A stretch of DNA of 64,000 nucleotides from Yponomeuta sedellus. Taxonomy: Eukaryota; Arthropoda; Insecta; Lepidoptera; Yponomeutidae. The first letter of the stretch is position 1. Each line of letters begins with the position of its first letter. Shown in pieces: positions 10,721 through 22,080 of this stretch. The stretch is from NCBI GenBank assembly GCA_934045075.1, contig OW203734.1:11605516-11669515 (forward strand), read 5' to 3'. A program made the translations under genes and the position numbers. The notes under the pieces were generated by a model, which was given only the letters and a program-made list of their open reading frames with translations, did not search any database and was not told where the DNA came from.

Positions 10721-10920
10721 GTGGCGAGCACATGTCAAGTCTGCGCGCGCACTACAAACTCCAACATTCCTGCATCGTACAATCAAAGTGTTTTAATGAC
10801 ATACCATAAATATAACGTCCGACTAACAATAGTCGGACGGGCCATTCCTAGGCATACGATCTGCCTGGCGGGAAATTTCCCTTTATAGTGGAAGAGCACG
10901 ATCACCCGCTCTTCCCTACA
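10721..10920 (+). mobile_element. Solo LTR, 200 bp, with 5-bp target duplication
   Basis: Matches the two LTRs at 29403 and 30920 over 200 bases (GTGGCGAGCACATGTCAA to CTCTTCCCTACA). It is flanked by CGTGT at 10716-10720 and 10921-10925, the expected 5-bp duplication. It reveals the exact LTR length. The 84-residue frame over it is not a gene. Confidence 0.85.
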
Positions 10921-11029
10921 CGTGTATGCTTTACACTGTTAAGCCTATACTAATTGTTTCCTGCGTTTCACACCAATAAAGTAATAAAATATTAAATATA
11001 ATGTTTACCGCCTGAGTGGAAACCGTTTC

Positions 11030-11066
11030 GAAGCTAACAACCAAATGACATTTGGTCGTTAGCTTC
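11030..11066. repeat. Short hairpin
   Basis: Arms GAAGCTAACAACCAAATG and CATTTGGTCGTTAGCTTC around one base; one mismatch. Confidence 0.8.
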
Positions 11067-11187
11067 AAAATGTTTTTTCTTACTACTTACTTCTATTGTT
11101 GAGAGATCTCTACAGACGAACTTTATGTCAATTAGATATCCACTTAATTTTTTGTGACCTCACATGCAAATTTAGGTATTTGATTGA

Positions 11188-11540
11188 TATCAAACCCTTT
11201 CTATGTTCCCACTGCTGGGGCACAGACCTCTTTCTGCATAGCAGGAAGGTTAGGCCATACTCCACTACGGGGGGCCAAGTCCGAGTGGTGGAGGATTGTA
11301 TGACAGTGGCGGGCCTTACGGTCAGAAGATATCAAGCCGCCCATAAGGCCTCTGACATGGCTTAACGACTGCCATCACATGAGAGCTGGCACCAACGGCT
11401 AAACGTGCCTTGCGACGCACGGAAGGGCTCGGAAAAAATGCCACTAGCGGTAGTCACGGGATGGTCACCCATCCAGAATCTAACCGCTTGCTGTTGCTTA
11501 ACCAAATATATTGATACCAATTACCAGGGTCATCACTACA
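11188..11540 (-). mobile_element. 5S-derived SINE, subfamily A, copy 8
   Basis: Minus-strand full-length copy from TATCAAACCC to the complement of the 5S head near 11540. More diverged than copy 7. The 89-residue + strand frame is a shadow. Confidence 0.82.
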
Positions 11541-12157
11541 TGCGTAGCTAGGAGTCTACAGCTGTCGACTTTGCTAGGGATGAGAGGCATTAGGTAAATT
11601 CATATGCTTTTAAAAAAAATGTATTATAAAACAAGTTATGACATTTATTCCATTGGTGGTGCTAATTAGTATCCCAAAGTGCCTTAAAAGAGTGACACCT
11701 ACGTAAGAGAAACCCTGCTCTGGTAGCATCTACGGAGATTAAGGCGTAACCGTACACGGTCGCTGGCTATTGAATTCCAGGCTTTAGGAGGGTAGTTTAA
11801 AGTTGAGTTTGGTAACGTTTATTAATGGCGGGGAGCAAACAGGATGCTTGTTGTCGTTTAGCATAGTGTGAAAGTTTGTGACAAAGCATAATACTGTTAT
11901 GGACAAGCGATCAGGAACTTCACAACAACGAGGTTCAAGCTTTTCTTCTGTGTCTTAAAATATTATTTTGCTAGCTGTGCTAACCGTCTAGCACTTGGAG
12001 GTTCATTGGAGGTCGAAAATAGTATCATACTTAGGTACATTTAATTTAATTATGTTCTGTGGGCTTAATCATGGTACTTGGTATCAATATATTTTCGATT
12101 TTATTATTTATGTAGATGCACCTACCGAGTATATTTTTATGCCATCCACTCCATTCA

Positions 12158-12260
12158 ATGGTTGCCTGGAAGAGATCGCACTAAGCTACAAGACCGCCAA
12201 TTTTAATACTTATATTTAAGAAATCATGGTTGTATTCTTTTTTCTGTATATGTGTGTAGA
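12158..12260 (+). mobile_element. LINE 3'-end fragment, + strand
   Basis: Sense copy of the widespread tail: TGCCTGGAAGAGATCGCACT, AAGACCGCCAATTTTAATAC, then a diverged TTTTTTCTGTATATGTG. It is followed by a GATAGAGG hairpin. Confidence 0.65.
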
Positions 12261-12295
12261 GAGATAGAGGACTATAAAGTGTCCTCTATCTCTCT
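12258..12295. repeat. Short hairpin of GATA-like sequence
   Basis: Arms AGAGAGATAGAGGAC and GTCCTCTATCTCTCT with an 8-base loop; probably formed when a LINE tail microsatellite folded back. Confidence 0.8.
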
Positions 12296-12405
12296 ATCTA
12301 AATCCATTCAGCTGATGAACAAACAACAAACATTCAGGCCATAAAATAAAAAAGTGGCAAAGTATCGACTATCTAAACACTTTGATCACTATCGACAGCG
12401 TATAA

Positions 12406-12608
12406 CTTAACATAACATTTACATACAGGCACATACATTACTTCTGGCCCCACACTAGGATACCCTGTGTCGTGGGAACCAGAAACAGCGACATCACAAA
12501 CGTGTAAACATCCAAGACCTAGGTGTATTTTTTGTCTCGAGCCGGGGTTCGAACCCGGGACCTCTTGCATGGTAGGCAGATGCGCTACCGCTGCGCCACT
12601 GAGTCGTT
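12406..12608 (-). mobile_element. tRNA-SINE family 2, minus copy
   Basis: Minus-strand head with A box (AGTGGCGCAGCGGTAGCGC) and B box (GGTTCGAACCC), then the family tail (complement of CTTGGATGTTTACACGTTTG, GGTATCCTAGTGTGG, AAATGTTATGTTA). Anticodon-loop and acceptor sequences do not fit a working tRNA. Confidence 0.85.
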
Positions 12609-12921
12609 AAGTTAGGATAGAAGCGTGGGTTTACGTTAAATTCAACTTCTTCGTCTTCTTCAGGCTATATTAGTCTTCAACTACTTTTATGTATTATAAA
12701 AACAAAACATTTGCCTAATGCACATCAAAGCTGTGAGTTTTAGGAGTAATAGATTATGTGGTGAACTAACTAACAAAGAAACTCTTCATTAATAATTATT
12801 TTCAAAAAACTTCACCTGGGTATATTGTGTACATGTTTATACCTACTATTAGTGGGTTCCTTGAACTATATTGTACTGGAATACTCGTCTTTACAAAAAC
12901 CCATTATTAAAATATCCCACT

Positions 12922-13125
12922 ACGACCTCTGTGGCGTAGCAGTAGCACGTCTGCCTACCATGCAAGAGGTCCCAGGTTCAAATCCTGGCTGGGAAAAAAA
13001 AGTCCGGGTCTTGGATGTTTACATGTTTGTGATGTCGTTGTTTCTGGTTCCTATGACACCGGGTATCCTAGTGTAGGCCAGAAGCAATGTATGTGCTTGT
13101 ATATAAATGTTATGTTATTACTAAT
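12922..13125 (+). mobile_element. tRNA-SINE family 2, plus copy
   Basis: Same family as 12406-12608 in the opposite orientation, about 310 bases away: TGTGGCGTAGCAGTAGCACG A box, GGTTCAAATCCTGGCTGGG, GGGTCTTGGATGTTTACATG and the TATGTTATTA end. The two could pair in a read-through transcript. Confidence 0.87.
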
Positions 13126-13671
13126 AAAGCTAAAAATATTTACATATTAAAAAAAATACTTCTACATAAAAAAGTCTAAAACTTCACTTCACAAGTTAAA
13201 TTCATGTCATAAACCCTTCACGGAAAGATTCGCAATTCGATTTCTTCGCAAGCAAAGCAGAGGTGCGAACCTAGTAGCGTTATATATAAAGCATCGGCGA
13301 GGTAATATTGGGGGAAACATTTCACAAACAGACAGAGTCGTTTTATTTATACGTATCGATTGGATTTGGCCGCAACACCATTGGGCACCGCAACGTACCG
13401 CAGAGCGAAATAAATATTTTACCCTTTAGGCTGGTCCCGCAAAGTGTTACAGAGCAGAAGGTACACATGGCCACGCCAAGAAAACTGTAACAAAAACTGT
13501 ATCGTGAGGAAAATTATTCTCTAAATATAGTTAAGACATAAATACTGACATGTTATAAAATAATGCACAAAATAAAACTGAAACTTAAATTCTTCACTGA
13601 AAATATTTAATTCAAACTAAGTAGGTATGCCAATCTTGTGAATTTATAAATAATAGACCATAGAACTTTAT

Positions 13672-13810
13672 ATAAGATAAGAATATTCTTTATTGTACAC
13701 CAGAGCACATATTATAAAACATGTAAAGATACAAAGTACAATTGGCGGCCTTATTGCTAAAAGCAATTTCTTCCAGACAACCTTACGACGGAAAGTTGCT
13801 GAAGGAAATA
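13672..13810 (-). mobile_element. LINE 3'-end fragment
   Basis: GAATATTCTTTATTGTACAC...ACAATTGGCGGCCTTATTGC...TTTCTTCCAGACAACC, antisense of the common tail. Confidence 0.7.
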
Positions 13811-14039
13811 AGAGACGGGTAGTCGGTGCAAATATGAATATTTTAATACACTACTTATATAAATAACAATACACCTAGGTACATAAACAGTTACACACAT
13901 AGTTATGATAAACTTACATAAATACGTTATAATAACAATCTACGCGATGAAGAAATAAATACAATATTGTGTACCTATATGGAGACATACGGAAAAGACA
14001 AAATTATAAAAAATAATTTAGCTGTATTTGTCCTAATCT

Positions 14040-14165
14040 AAGCTTTGTATATATTGCATGCATACCTTTTATGTACTGTAAATTTGCTACACCCTTACAG
14101 GGTCCATGGTATTAGTTAAGTATGAACTGTTCATGGTTTTGCAATAAATAAATGAAATGAAATGA
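14040..14165 (+). mobile_element. Retroposon 3' end with AATGA-type tail
   Basis: AAATTTGCTACACCCTTACAGG... TTTTGCAATAAATAAATG then short AATGA repeats; resembles a LINE 3' UTR with polyadenylation-like AATAAA. No coding part is present. Confidence 0.55.
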
Positions 14166-14195
14166 AAAACTGAGTGTCGGAGTTGTTCAAATACG

Positions 14196-14247
14196 TCAGC
14201 ACTTGTAAATCAGAAGGTTGCGTGTTTAGATCACGTCGGGGTCACCA
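14196..14247 (+). pseudogene. tRNA-Trp-like 3' half followed by CCA
   Basis: ATCAGAAGGTTGCGTG through CGTCGGGGTCA closely follows the 3' half of insect tRNA-Trp and is followed directly by CCA. Animal tRNA genes do not encode CCA, so this looks like a retroposed processed tRNA or the head of a SINE made from one. The 5' half is degenerate, without a usable A box. Confidence 0.5.
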
Positions 14248-14608
14248 GTGAGGCAGGCGGATGTGTGTAATGAATGAAGAGTTACAGAATTCGCTAGCCA
14301 GGAAGATAGAAGGGGTAAGATGAACGAAAACAGATTTTCACGGTAAAATGCGTAGAGAAGAAAACATTTTATTTCAAGCGTATCGAATGAACTGACGTGG
14401 AAAAAACTATCTGTCACGTCTGACATAAAACTTTTCATAAAAAGTTCCATCCTACTTGGACTTCCACAAGCGAATCAGCTGTGGGCACGCGTGGTGATTA
14501 AGCCCATACTCTCTCTCCGAGAAAAGGCCTGTGCCCTACAGTGGGACGTGTATAGACTGCATTATGTTAAATTAACAGGTTTCTGAAATAAACTATTCTG
14601 TTCCCCAT

Positions 14609-14800
14609 TCAGCGCTTCTGTGCTTCGCAAGGCACGTAAAGCTGTCGGTGCCGGCTGTCATGTAATGGCAGTCGTTAAGCCATGTCAGAAGCCTTATGGC
14701 TTGATAACTTCGGACAGTAAGGCTCGCCACTGTCTTATAATCCTCTACCCACCCCGACTTGAGTATGGCCTAACCTTCCTGCCATGCAGGAAGAGTTAAT
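14609..14800 (+). mobile_element. 5S-derived SINE, 5'-truncated copy 9
   Basis: Starts in AGCGCTTCTGTGCTTCGCAAG and runs to CTGCCATGCAGGAAGAG. Both the 5S head and the tail are missing. The 87-residue frame that begins inside it is not supported as a gene. Confidence 0.78.
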
Positions 14801-15361
14801 ATCGTATATCGTTCTTCATTTGGACGGTATGAGCTTTCGTACCTTCAAGCTAACCGGTATCTTTTCGGATCTAAATAGCTTTTGTTCCCATCAAGCGAGA
14901 GCACGCGAAGAACTTTTATTTTATTTATTTGGGCAATTCTTCGGCGAGGATTCCCTCTTTACGCCGCAAGATGGAAATTGTATCGAAGACGTTTCCATTA
15001 TCTTTATGAGACAGTTGACATACAGCTGGATCTCATTGCGTTTTTAAGTCACACGTGAAATTGCTTGTTCGCTTACGTGATCGAATCGTTTGCTTTTTAA
15101 ATATGAAGGGTTTCGAGAATACGGTATATGGTATTCTCTTCCCTTCCCTTAGTGTCAAGGTGTATACCTCCTACGAGTTGTCTGGTAGAAAATTCCATTA
15201 GCATTAAATTCGCCTTTTGTACACTTTGTTTTGTGGTATAAAGAGTTAATAATAGTAAGCCAGAGTTAGTTTTCACATTGGACGATAATTATTAATAATG
15301 CATGGTAACCAGGCAAGAATGTCACAAACACGGAAAGCGCATAGAATGATGCTATTTCTCT

Positions 15362-15420
15362 CCTGTGGGATTCGAACCTACAACCTCCGATGTAGAAGTC
15401 GATCGTGTTTATAGATAGAC
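15362..15420 (-). mobile_element. Isolated tRNA T-arm-like sequence
   Basis: On the minus strand, GGAGGTTGTAGGTTCGAATCCC has a good B box and T-arm but no A box upstream. Probably a SINE relic. Confidence 0.35.
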
Positions 15421-15892
15421 CAATTATATACCTGTATAAGCCCTATCCATAATATTCTAGTTAGTTCGGAAAGTACTTATCAAACCACCAGATAACTCAC
15501 AAGTCCTGAAATAATAACGAAAGCTTTCACACAAACCGGGATATAGTCACCACAGCGCGGATTCCCGCGGGAGTTATTATAAGAATTTAGAATTCGTAGT
15601 TGTTTAATATCGTGAAGAGCAAGTTCTATTACACTGTACGACTTTCTCGAAAGCTTTAGAGCGATTTCCGTCCCACAAAATCTCGTAATTAGCATAATGT
15701 AAAATATATCGAAGTCCTGCGCCTTGATAATGGAACTTTTCACGTATACATCAGTGTGCAAAAACGAAATTTCTATTGGACTTTGTACAATTATGTGGCT
15801 GTACACAATGTACATATTACGCCTCATAACTATACGGCAAAGCTAAGTAAATAATCCGCTTTCGCACACAGTTGTATACATAAAAAGTTACA

Positions 15893-15985
15893 TAATGAAG
15901 GCTGTGTGTCCCAAAACAGGATACCCTGTCATATATCTGTGTATACGTAAGCAGACAAGGATAACACAAAAAAGATAAGACATCC
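15893..15985 (-). mobile_element. Diverged tail of tRNA-SINE family 2
   Basis: CAGGATACCCTGT...AGATAAGACATCCA echoes the minus-strand family-2 tail (AGGATACCCTGTG...AAACATCCAAGACC). The match is loose. Confidence 0.35.
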
Positions 15986-16954
15986 AGTCTTAAGTCGTTT
16001 GTACAAATCAAAAGTAACCATCGCGAGTAACAAATTGTTCCGTAGTGGATTTTTCATGCGGCAAACAATCACTGGTGCCAAGAGGCCCGTGGACTAATGG
16101 TTCGATAAAATCCGACTTATCCCACTTGTAATAAGATTTATCTTGGAGTAGCTGCCAGTGACGGGTCTCGTGAGAATATCAGCGTCACTATGAAAACTAT
16201 GTCAGTGTCCCGATACGAATTGATGGATACGACGCAACTCCTCATATAAACAGAGCCGTACTCGGCGGAACTCTTCTGAGAGCTGAGCTTGTAAATCGGA
16301 GAGTAATTGACGTGTTTCAGGAATGATCATTTTGTTAGCCAATTTAGTTTTCTACTGATAAAGCCACCCTTTTAGCTATAGTATTGAGCATTATCCTAAG
16401 AAAAATTAAGTTATTTTTAGTTATTTTATTCGAGAAAGTAAGGTTATTTTGAGATATCGGCTTTAATTAATTTTTTAAGCCATAAAAAGAGCACGGTTCT
16501 CCGAAAGCAGAAGTACGCCAAGCACGGAAGTACGTCACCAATTGAGATCCTTTACTGGCAATTCAGTATTTAGAAAGCATAAACGATTTTAACATCAAAC
16601 AAGTGAGCTAGGTGGAGCCAGCTTACCTACCGCACGGTCCTAACCCTGGGGACCCGCTAGATAGATACGAGTAAATTCTGTCAGAAGGCACCAGTTTGCA
16701 TTCTTTACTGACCTGCAGTATGGTATTAACAGACGACAAAATTCGTACGTGCCGGACAGCGGATTCGGTACGCTCCATATCATAATTATCCGTCTGGAAA
16801 GTTGTTTGTCGAACATAATTAGTACTATTTCGTGTTCGCTCGGTCCGATGGTACGCCTAATCCGGTGCCGGGCCCGTACCAAGTTCGATCGTCTGTGACT
16901 ACTATTATACTAACACTAAGGACAATAAAATTCGCTTGCTTTTGCCCTAAGGCT

Positions 16955-17176
16955 GTCTGTTAGCTTTTAAAATATACCTCGGCTACTATCGGATAGAATC
17001 GGATATATTCGTGTAATGGAAATATCGGAGCTAATATGACACTTAATTTTACATAACTTTTCAAAATAGTGAAGAAAAGTTTTGCAGAGAGCAGGAGGAA
17101 GTATTATACTCGTGTGCTTTCGGCGAAATCCGAAGCCTACTTTAGAGCCCGAGTTATTTTCTAAAAGCTAACAGAC
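16955..17176 (+). mobile_element. MITE family M1, copy 1 (222 bp)
   Basis: Ends GTCTGTTAGCTTTTAAAATA and its near complement TATTTTCTAAAAGCTAACAGAC. The interior has ATCGGATAGAATCGGATATA and TTTCGGCGAAATCCGAAGCC. Copy 2 at 18111 has the same length in the opposite orientation. No coding. Confidence 0.82.
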
Positions 17177-17757
17177 TGTAATACCATTTAATTTTATAAT
17201 ATTCAGTGCTAGTACTCTGAAGCTCAGTAAAGTTCATTTGCTTCTGCCCTAAAGTCTCCACTGGTTCCTTAGCTTTCGTTCGATCGTATTCGTTGGGTAG
17301 GTTTTTAATCGGCGGCTGGCTACGTTCTAATAAGGCGTAGAATGTATAAATACATTCTAATGCTATCCTATTTTAGCTTTCTCTGTTAGTACTACTACTC
17401 CTTTGAGGTCTTGGGACTAACAAAAGCATCTACCATGCCTTTCTGTTGTAGGTCTTATGTCAGCTGATTTTAATTTCCAGAATTAACCAAATAAATATTC
17501 AACCAGTGAAGCCATATTTCAAAAAGTCAGAACACGGCCCTGCTCGGGGATCCTCGTAAATTCCTCCGCCGAGCAATAAAAGAGGTATAGGATCCCTCGT
17601 AATCGTAAAATCTCGCCGATTGACGGCTTGTACGCGCGAAACGATAACATCGGATCTCGTATCGTTTCAAACGCTATCTTGTAGATACAGAAGACGTCAA
17701 AAGGGGTAGTTATTATCAGTAATATTACGAGTATCATATACATAAATATTTTGTCCT

Positions 17758-17900
17758 GTACTTCTTCTTCTTCTTCAGGCTATATTAGTCCACTGATGGA
17801 CATAGCCCTCCCCTAATGAGCGCCATAGCGCAAGGTTGTGCCATGATTGGGGGGTGATGCCCATAATCCCCACGCTGGGCTTGTGGGTTGGGGATCGCAT
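17758..17900 (-). mobile_element. RTE-like LINE 3' end with GAA tail
   Basis: Minus strand: C-terminal residues WHNLALWRSLGEGYVHQWT then a run of GAAGAAG. The upstream part is missing. Confidence 0.7.
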
Positions 17901-17964
17901 TTTGTTGTACTTGCTGACGATGAAAAAAAGAAAATGATTAGCTAACTTATGTACTAACAAAAAT

Positions 17965-18085
17965 ATCTGGAAGAGATCGCTTTTAGTGATAAGACCGCCA
18001 ATTGTATACGGCAATTGGTAACATGGTAAGCCATTTTTGTATTTAGTTTTCTGGTGTGTACAATAAAGAGTTCTAATCTAATTCA
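17965..18085 (+). mobile_element. LINE 3'-end fragment, + strand
   Basis: ATCTGGAAGAGATCGCTTTT, GATAAGACCGCCAATTGTA, then GGTGTGTACAATAAAGAG with AATAAA: the best preserved sense copy of the common tail. Confidence 0.75.
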
Positions 18086-18110
18086 ATATAATCTTACTAA
18101 TCCGACTTAT

Positions 18111-18332
18111 GTCTGTTAATTTTTAGAATATACCTCGGGCTCTAGAGTAGGTTTCGGTTTTCGCCGAAAGCACACGACTTTAATACTACTTCCTGCTCTG
18201 TATAAAACATTTCTTCACTATTTTCAAAAGTTATGTGAAATTTAGTGTCATATTAGCTCCGATATTTCTATGACACGAATATATCCGATTCTATTCGATA
18301 GTAGCCGAAGTATATTCTAAAAGCTAACAGAC
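18111..18332 (-). mobile_element. MITE family M1, copy 2 (222 bp)
   Basis: Same ends and interior as 16955-17176, inverted, exactly 222 bases long. The pair spans about 1.4 kb and could form a large hairpin. Confidence 0.82.
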
Positions 18333-18930
18333 CTATACTTGCGTATAGGTCTTGACATAGGTTTTCCTGTCCCTTTTGTCAAGCTAAGAATGGTATAACA
18401 AACTAGTGTGTTAGAATATTCTTTACTAGATTTAACCGGAGACTTCACCCGCGTAATATTATCCCACGTGAACGCAATGCCGGGATATCAAGTATCCAAG
18501 TCTCAAGTCAGATGTTTGTTTATCTGTACGCCAAGTTTCAGGTAAATCCGTTCAGCTGTTATTGCGTGATTAAGTAACGAACATTGAAAAATCCATACTT
18601 CTTCACAATCTTTGACATTTGTAATATTAGTAGGATATTACATAATAAGTTAGGGATTGTACACCAGAGCACATAGTTTGTAGGAAATCGTAACAAATGC
18701 ATACAATTTTAAAGTTTCACCAATTGTCCATTGCTGTACAAAGGCTTCCCAGGCTTATTTCTGTCCACGACCGTCCTCATCCAGACGCTACCAGCCATCT
18801 GCCACACACCATCGATCCAGTGATCATTACGCGTCCTACGCTGCGTTTGCCAGGCCGTAGTCTAAATTCGAGATTCTTTGTATCACCCATAGGTTCTTCG
18901 GCAGATATTACATAGATAAGATAAAAAGAA

Positions 18931-19287
18931 GCGCTCGTAGCCTAGTCGAACCGAGTGATTAGAATCAATCACTCGAGTTAAGCAACAACAGGCGCGGTCA
19001 GGTGCGGGTTGGGTGACCGTCCCATTACTACCGATAGTGGCATTTTTCGCTGACGTGCATCGCAAGGCACGTTAAGCTGTGGGTGCCGGCTGTCATTAAA
19101 TGGCAGTCGCTAAGCCATGTCAGAGGCCTTATGGGCGGCTTGATAACTTCTGAGAGTAAGGCCCGCCGCTGTCTTACAATCCTCCACCAACCCGGACTTG
19201 GCCCCTGTGGTGGAGTATGGCCTAACCTTCCTGCGATGCAGGAAGAGACCCGTGCCCTACCAGTGGGGACATACAGGGTTGAAATCG
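18931..19287 (+). mobile_element. 5S-derived SINE, subfamily A, copy 10, with 13-bp target duplication
   Basis: Flanked by AAGATAAAAAGAA at 18918-18930 and 19288-19300, so the element starts at GCGCTCGTAG. Best preserved promoter match: GAGTTAAGCAACAACAGGCG and GGTTGGGTGACCG. Length 357 bases. Confidence 0.92.
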
Positions 19288-19874
19288 AAGATAAAAAGAA
19301 AAGCTACTGTTATAGCTTTCGAGAATTGAAGTCACAGGATTACTGATAAACATACGACGGGACTGAAAAGCAGTCACTTCGGAGTTGAACTTTCGTCTCG
19401 CTTTATTTTGTGCCTGGGAACGTCTCGTATCGTTTCCGCAGCCGACATTGATATTCACATTAGCACTAACCATCTCATGATTAATAATTACTCTCTCTGC
19501 AAGTAGGTTAAGGACCTTCCTAGGAGATGGGAGGCATCGCCTATTTTTTTTGGCGCGTCCAAAACTATGTCAGTTGGGATTCGAGTATTGGTTCAAAGCC
19601 AAATTCTTTGTCGAACTTATTACAGTTTGGGATGCTAGTGTGGTATCAACACTACTTTTAATCTATCTACGAGTATGAAGCACATAAATGTATTTCATTG
19701 TTGGAGACTTTTTCACTCTTACGTCATCCCCCTCGGTCCCCTGCCAATCTCCTCCTTCCGGTGACTTCGATCCGGATCGCAGCAGTTCTGTCCACCCTTG
19801 CCTGGTACTTTGTCCACCGTCTGTCATGCTGCGCATTCTTTAACTTAACTTTGTTTTAAAAAAAAACCTATTTA

Positions 19875-20175
19875 GAGGCGAGACTTGGGTGTGGCCAAAG
19901 AAGCAAGAAATTAGAATTAATGCAGTAGAAATGAGGTCCTTGAGAAGTATGTGTAGTGTTACTTTGAATGACAGGATACGCAATAGTCTGATTAGAGAAC
20001 GTTGTGGACTGAAAGAGGCTGTAGTGACCAGAATTGAGAAAGGAATGTTGCGTTGGTTTGGACATGTGGAGAGGACGAAGGAAGAATGATTGACGTAACA
20101 AAAATATATTGCGAATGTTAGTGGAAGGGCTGGTAAGGGACGTCCCAGGCGGACATACATCGACCAGATAGGTTA
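19875..20175 (+). pseudogene. RTE-type LINE reverse transcriptase, C-terminal fragment
   Basis: A frame at 19889-20089 reads INAVEMRSLRSMC, LNDRIRNSLIRE and MLRWFGHVER, typical of the C-terminal region of insect endonuclease-reverse transcriptase LINEs. Homology continues past the stop to about 20165 in a shifted frame (GRAGKGRPRRTYIDQIG). The catalytic domains are absent; it is a dead fragment. Confidence 0.8.
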
Positions 20176-20184
20176 TGTATGTAT

Positions 20185-20440
20185 GCTATTTAGAGGCTCA
20201 CGGCGTGAGTAGGTCCTCACCGGCATCAGGTAAACTTCGAATTTGAGACGCCCATTAGCTCAGTTGGGAGAGCGCTGGTCAGCCGAACGGTCACGAACGG
20301 AACGGAACGAACGAACAGTGAGCGAACGGTCAGCCAGAGGTCGCGGGTTCGAGTCCCGGCATGGGTGGAATTTTTAGCCTCTAAATAGGTTTTTAAAATT
20401 GTCCTTTGCACGAGTTAGTGCATTAAAAATAATATAATTA
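20185..20440 (+). mobile_element. tRNA-SINE 1 with expanded anticodon region
   Basis: GCCCATTAGCTCAGTTGGGAG A box, GGTTCGAGTCCCGGCATGGG B box, TTTTTAGCCTCTAAATAGG linker and the full GAGTTAGTGCATTAAAAAT tail. Between the two anticodon-stem halves (CTGGTCAG and CAGCCAG, 20273-20335) is an insertion of about 50 bases rich in GAACG units instead of the usual CACGGATAG. Confidence 0.85.
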
Positions 20441-20559
20441 ACTTGGTTAATATAACAAAAACATGGCATAGGTATGTTATATTAAGTACCTTATCTCTGT
20501 AAATATGGTATCCGTTGCTCAATAAAGAGTTATCTATATAAGTCTAGGCAAGGAAGAAA

Positions 20560-20790
20560 GACTGACGAAATTAATATGTATTATGAATGCGGTTGGAAGG
20601 GACGGTAAGGCTTCGACCAAATAGGGGTGTATTAGCAAAGGGCAAGATAAAAAGTACGTGAAAGCGGTGTGCGTGCATACAACGACTTATGAACGTTGAT
20701 GAAGCGAAGGTAATCTGTCTGAATCGTGGCAAATGGCACTCTCTGGTCTCTGCCTACCCCTCTGGGATACAGGCCTGAGGTTATGTTATG
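20560..20790 (+). mobile_element. RTE-type LINE 3' end, second fragment
   Basis: GAATGCGGTTGGAAGGGACGG parallels 20115-20150, then the end typical of this LINE: ATCGTGGCAAATGGCACTCT, CTGCCTACCCCTCTGGGATA and GTTATGTTATG. Related minus-strand ends occur at 58.1, 60.1 and 62.7 kb. Confidence 0.7.
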
Positions 20791-21327
20791 TCCAAGTTGA
20801 CCTTACTTCGTGTAAATAACAATTTTCCTATCCTGACTATAATTTCAGAAGGCAGTACAGAGCCGCAATCTGAATTGTGGTCACGTTTCAACAATGAATT
20901 AATAGAGCAGATGGTTGTCATATAAAATTCGCTAACTAAAGCATTCGATTTCACAGGTGTAAGTAACGCGATACGATAAATTTTCATGCTTATTTGATAG
21001 CTAATAACTATCAAGAGATTATTATTAGTTCATACAAAAGGTATTCTTTTTCACTAGACGATAAACGTCTTAACATAAACTAGGTGCTAGAAAATTTAAT
21101 TCCGAACATGAAATTCATTTATAATTCTAAAGCGACCCAAAGAAATAAGGAGAAAAGTCAAGAAGTAGCTATTGTTTTACAAAATTAAAGATAAATTTTA
21201 CTTTCAGGATTCAACACTCAGCCCGGTGAAAAATTCAGGGTAGTAAGTAGCACTAATAACTAAACTATCACAGCTAAGTTTACTTGACAAGATAACGATT
21301 AATAGGCGACTACTTATAAAAATACTT

Positions 21328-21690
21328 ATGAATCGCTCGTAGCCCCGGCTGCCTGAATGATCTTAAACGATCACGAAGGTTAAGCAACACAGGGCGCGTT
21401 CAGTGCATGGATGGATTAACCATCTATGGCTAACGCTAGTGGCATTTTTCCCAGCGGTTCCGTGTTTCGCAAGGCACGTTAAGCAGTTGGCGCCAGCTGT
21501 CGTCGATAGATGGCAGTCGGTAAGCCAAGTCAGAGGCCTTAGGGCGGCTTGAAAACTTCTGACAGTAAGACCAGCCTCTAGTCTTGCAAGCCTCCACAAA
21601 TCCGGACTTGGCCTTGGAGTAAAGTTGGCCTATACCTTCCTCAGGGAAGAGACGCAGTGTCCCTCGGTGGGGACATAATGGGTTGATGAT
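21328..21690 (+). mobile_element. 5S-derived SINE, subfamily B, copy 11
   Basis: The + strand copy that best shows the 5S origin: AAACGATCACGAAGGTTAAG then GGCGCGTTCAGTGCATGGATGG, in 5S order and spacing, though box C has decayed (GGATTAACCATC). Tail GGGTTGATGATGAC. Confidence 0.87.
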
Positions 21691-22080
21691 GACTTATAAA
21701 AGGAAAACTTCGTACAAAATCCCTTGAAATTTACGCTTGCGAAGTTCTTAGTTCTGTAAAGCGGATAAGGCTCCTTCTGCCTACGGAACCCTTCACTGCG
21801 CGTGGCCCGACTCGCACTTGGCCGATGTTTCACAGTAATATTTGCTTGTCACCACTTAACTAGTAGGAAGTTATTTATTATCACCGGAATAGTTGTCGAA
21901 GTGGAAGTTTTATGAAAGTTTGATGTAATATTATATTGTGTCAAGTCACATAAGAAAACTACTTTGTAATATTTCTATATGTTCCTCACAGGACAGGCAG
22001 GTCTAGTGTGAGGGTTAGCAATAATCTGCTATTGTCCATAATATTATCCTTAGATAAAGTAGGTATATAATATATTTTTA

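Larger units (their letters stand above)
14801..16950. other. Mostly unassigned 2.1 kb
   Basis: Frames of 60-115 codons (for example 15480-15827 minus) carry no motif. The only recognisable pieces are the tRNA T-arm relic at 15362 and a possible SINE tail at 15893. Confidence 0.4.

Noticed and set aside
12540..12608. A functional tRNA gene (good A and B boxes)
   Set aside because: It continues into a shared SINE tail, has sister copies at 12922 and 22622, and lacks a consistent acceptor stem and Pol III terminator after the tRNA part.
15480..15827. 115-codon minus-strand frame
   Set aside because: No recognisable domain, no splice support, ordinary composition for chance in this AT-rich region.
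18735..18885. Possible old LINE piece (GTACAAAGGCTTCCCAGG, CTGCGTTTGCCAGGCCG)
   Set aside because: Reminiscent of insect LINE coding DNA but too short and diverged to assign.
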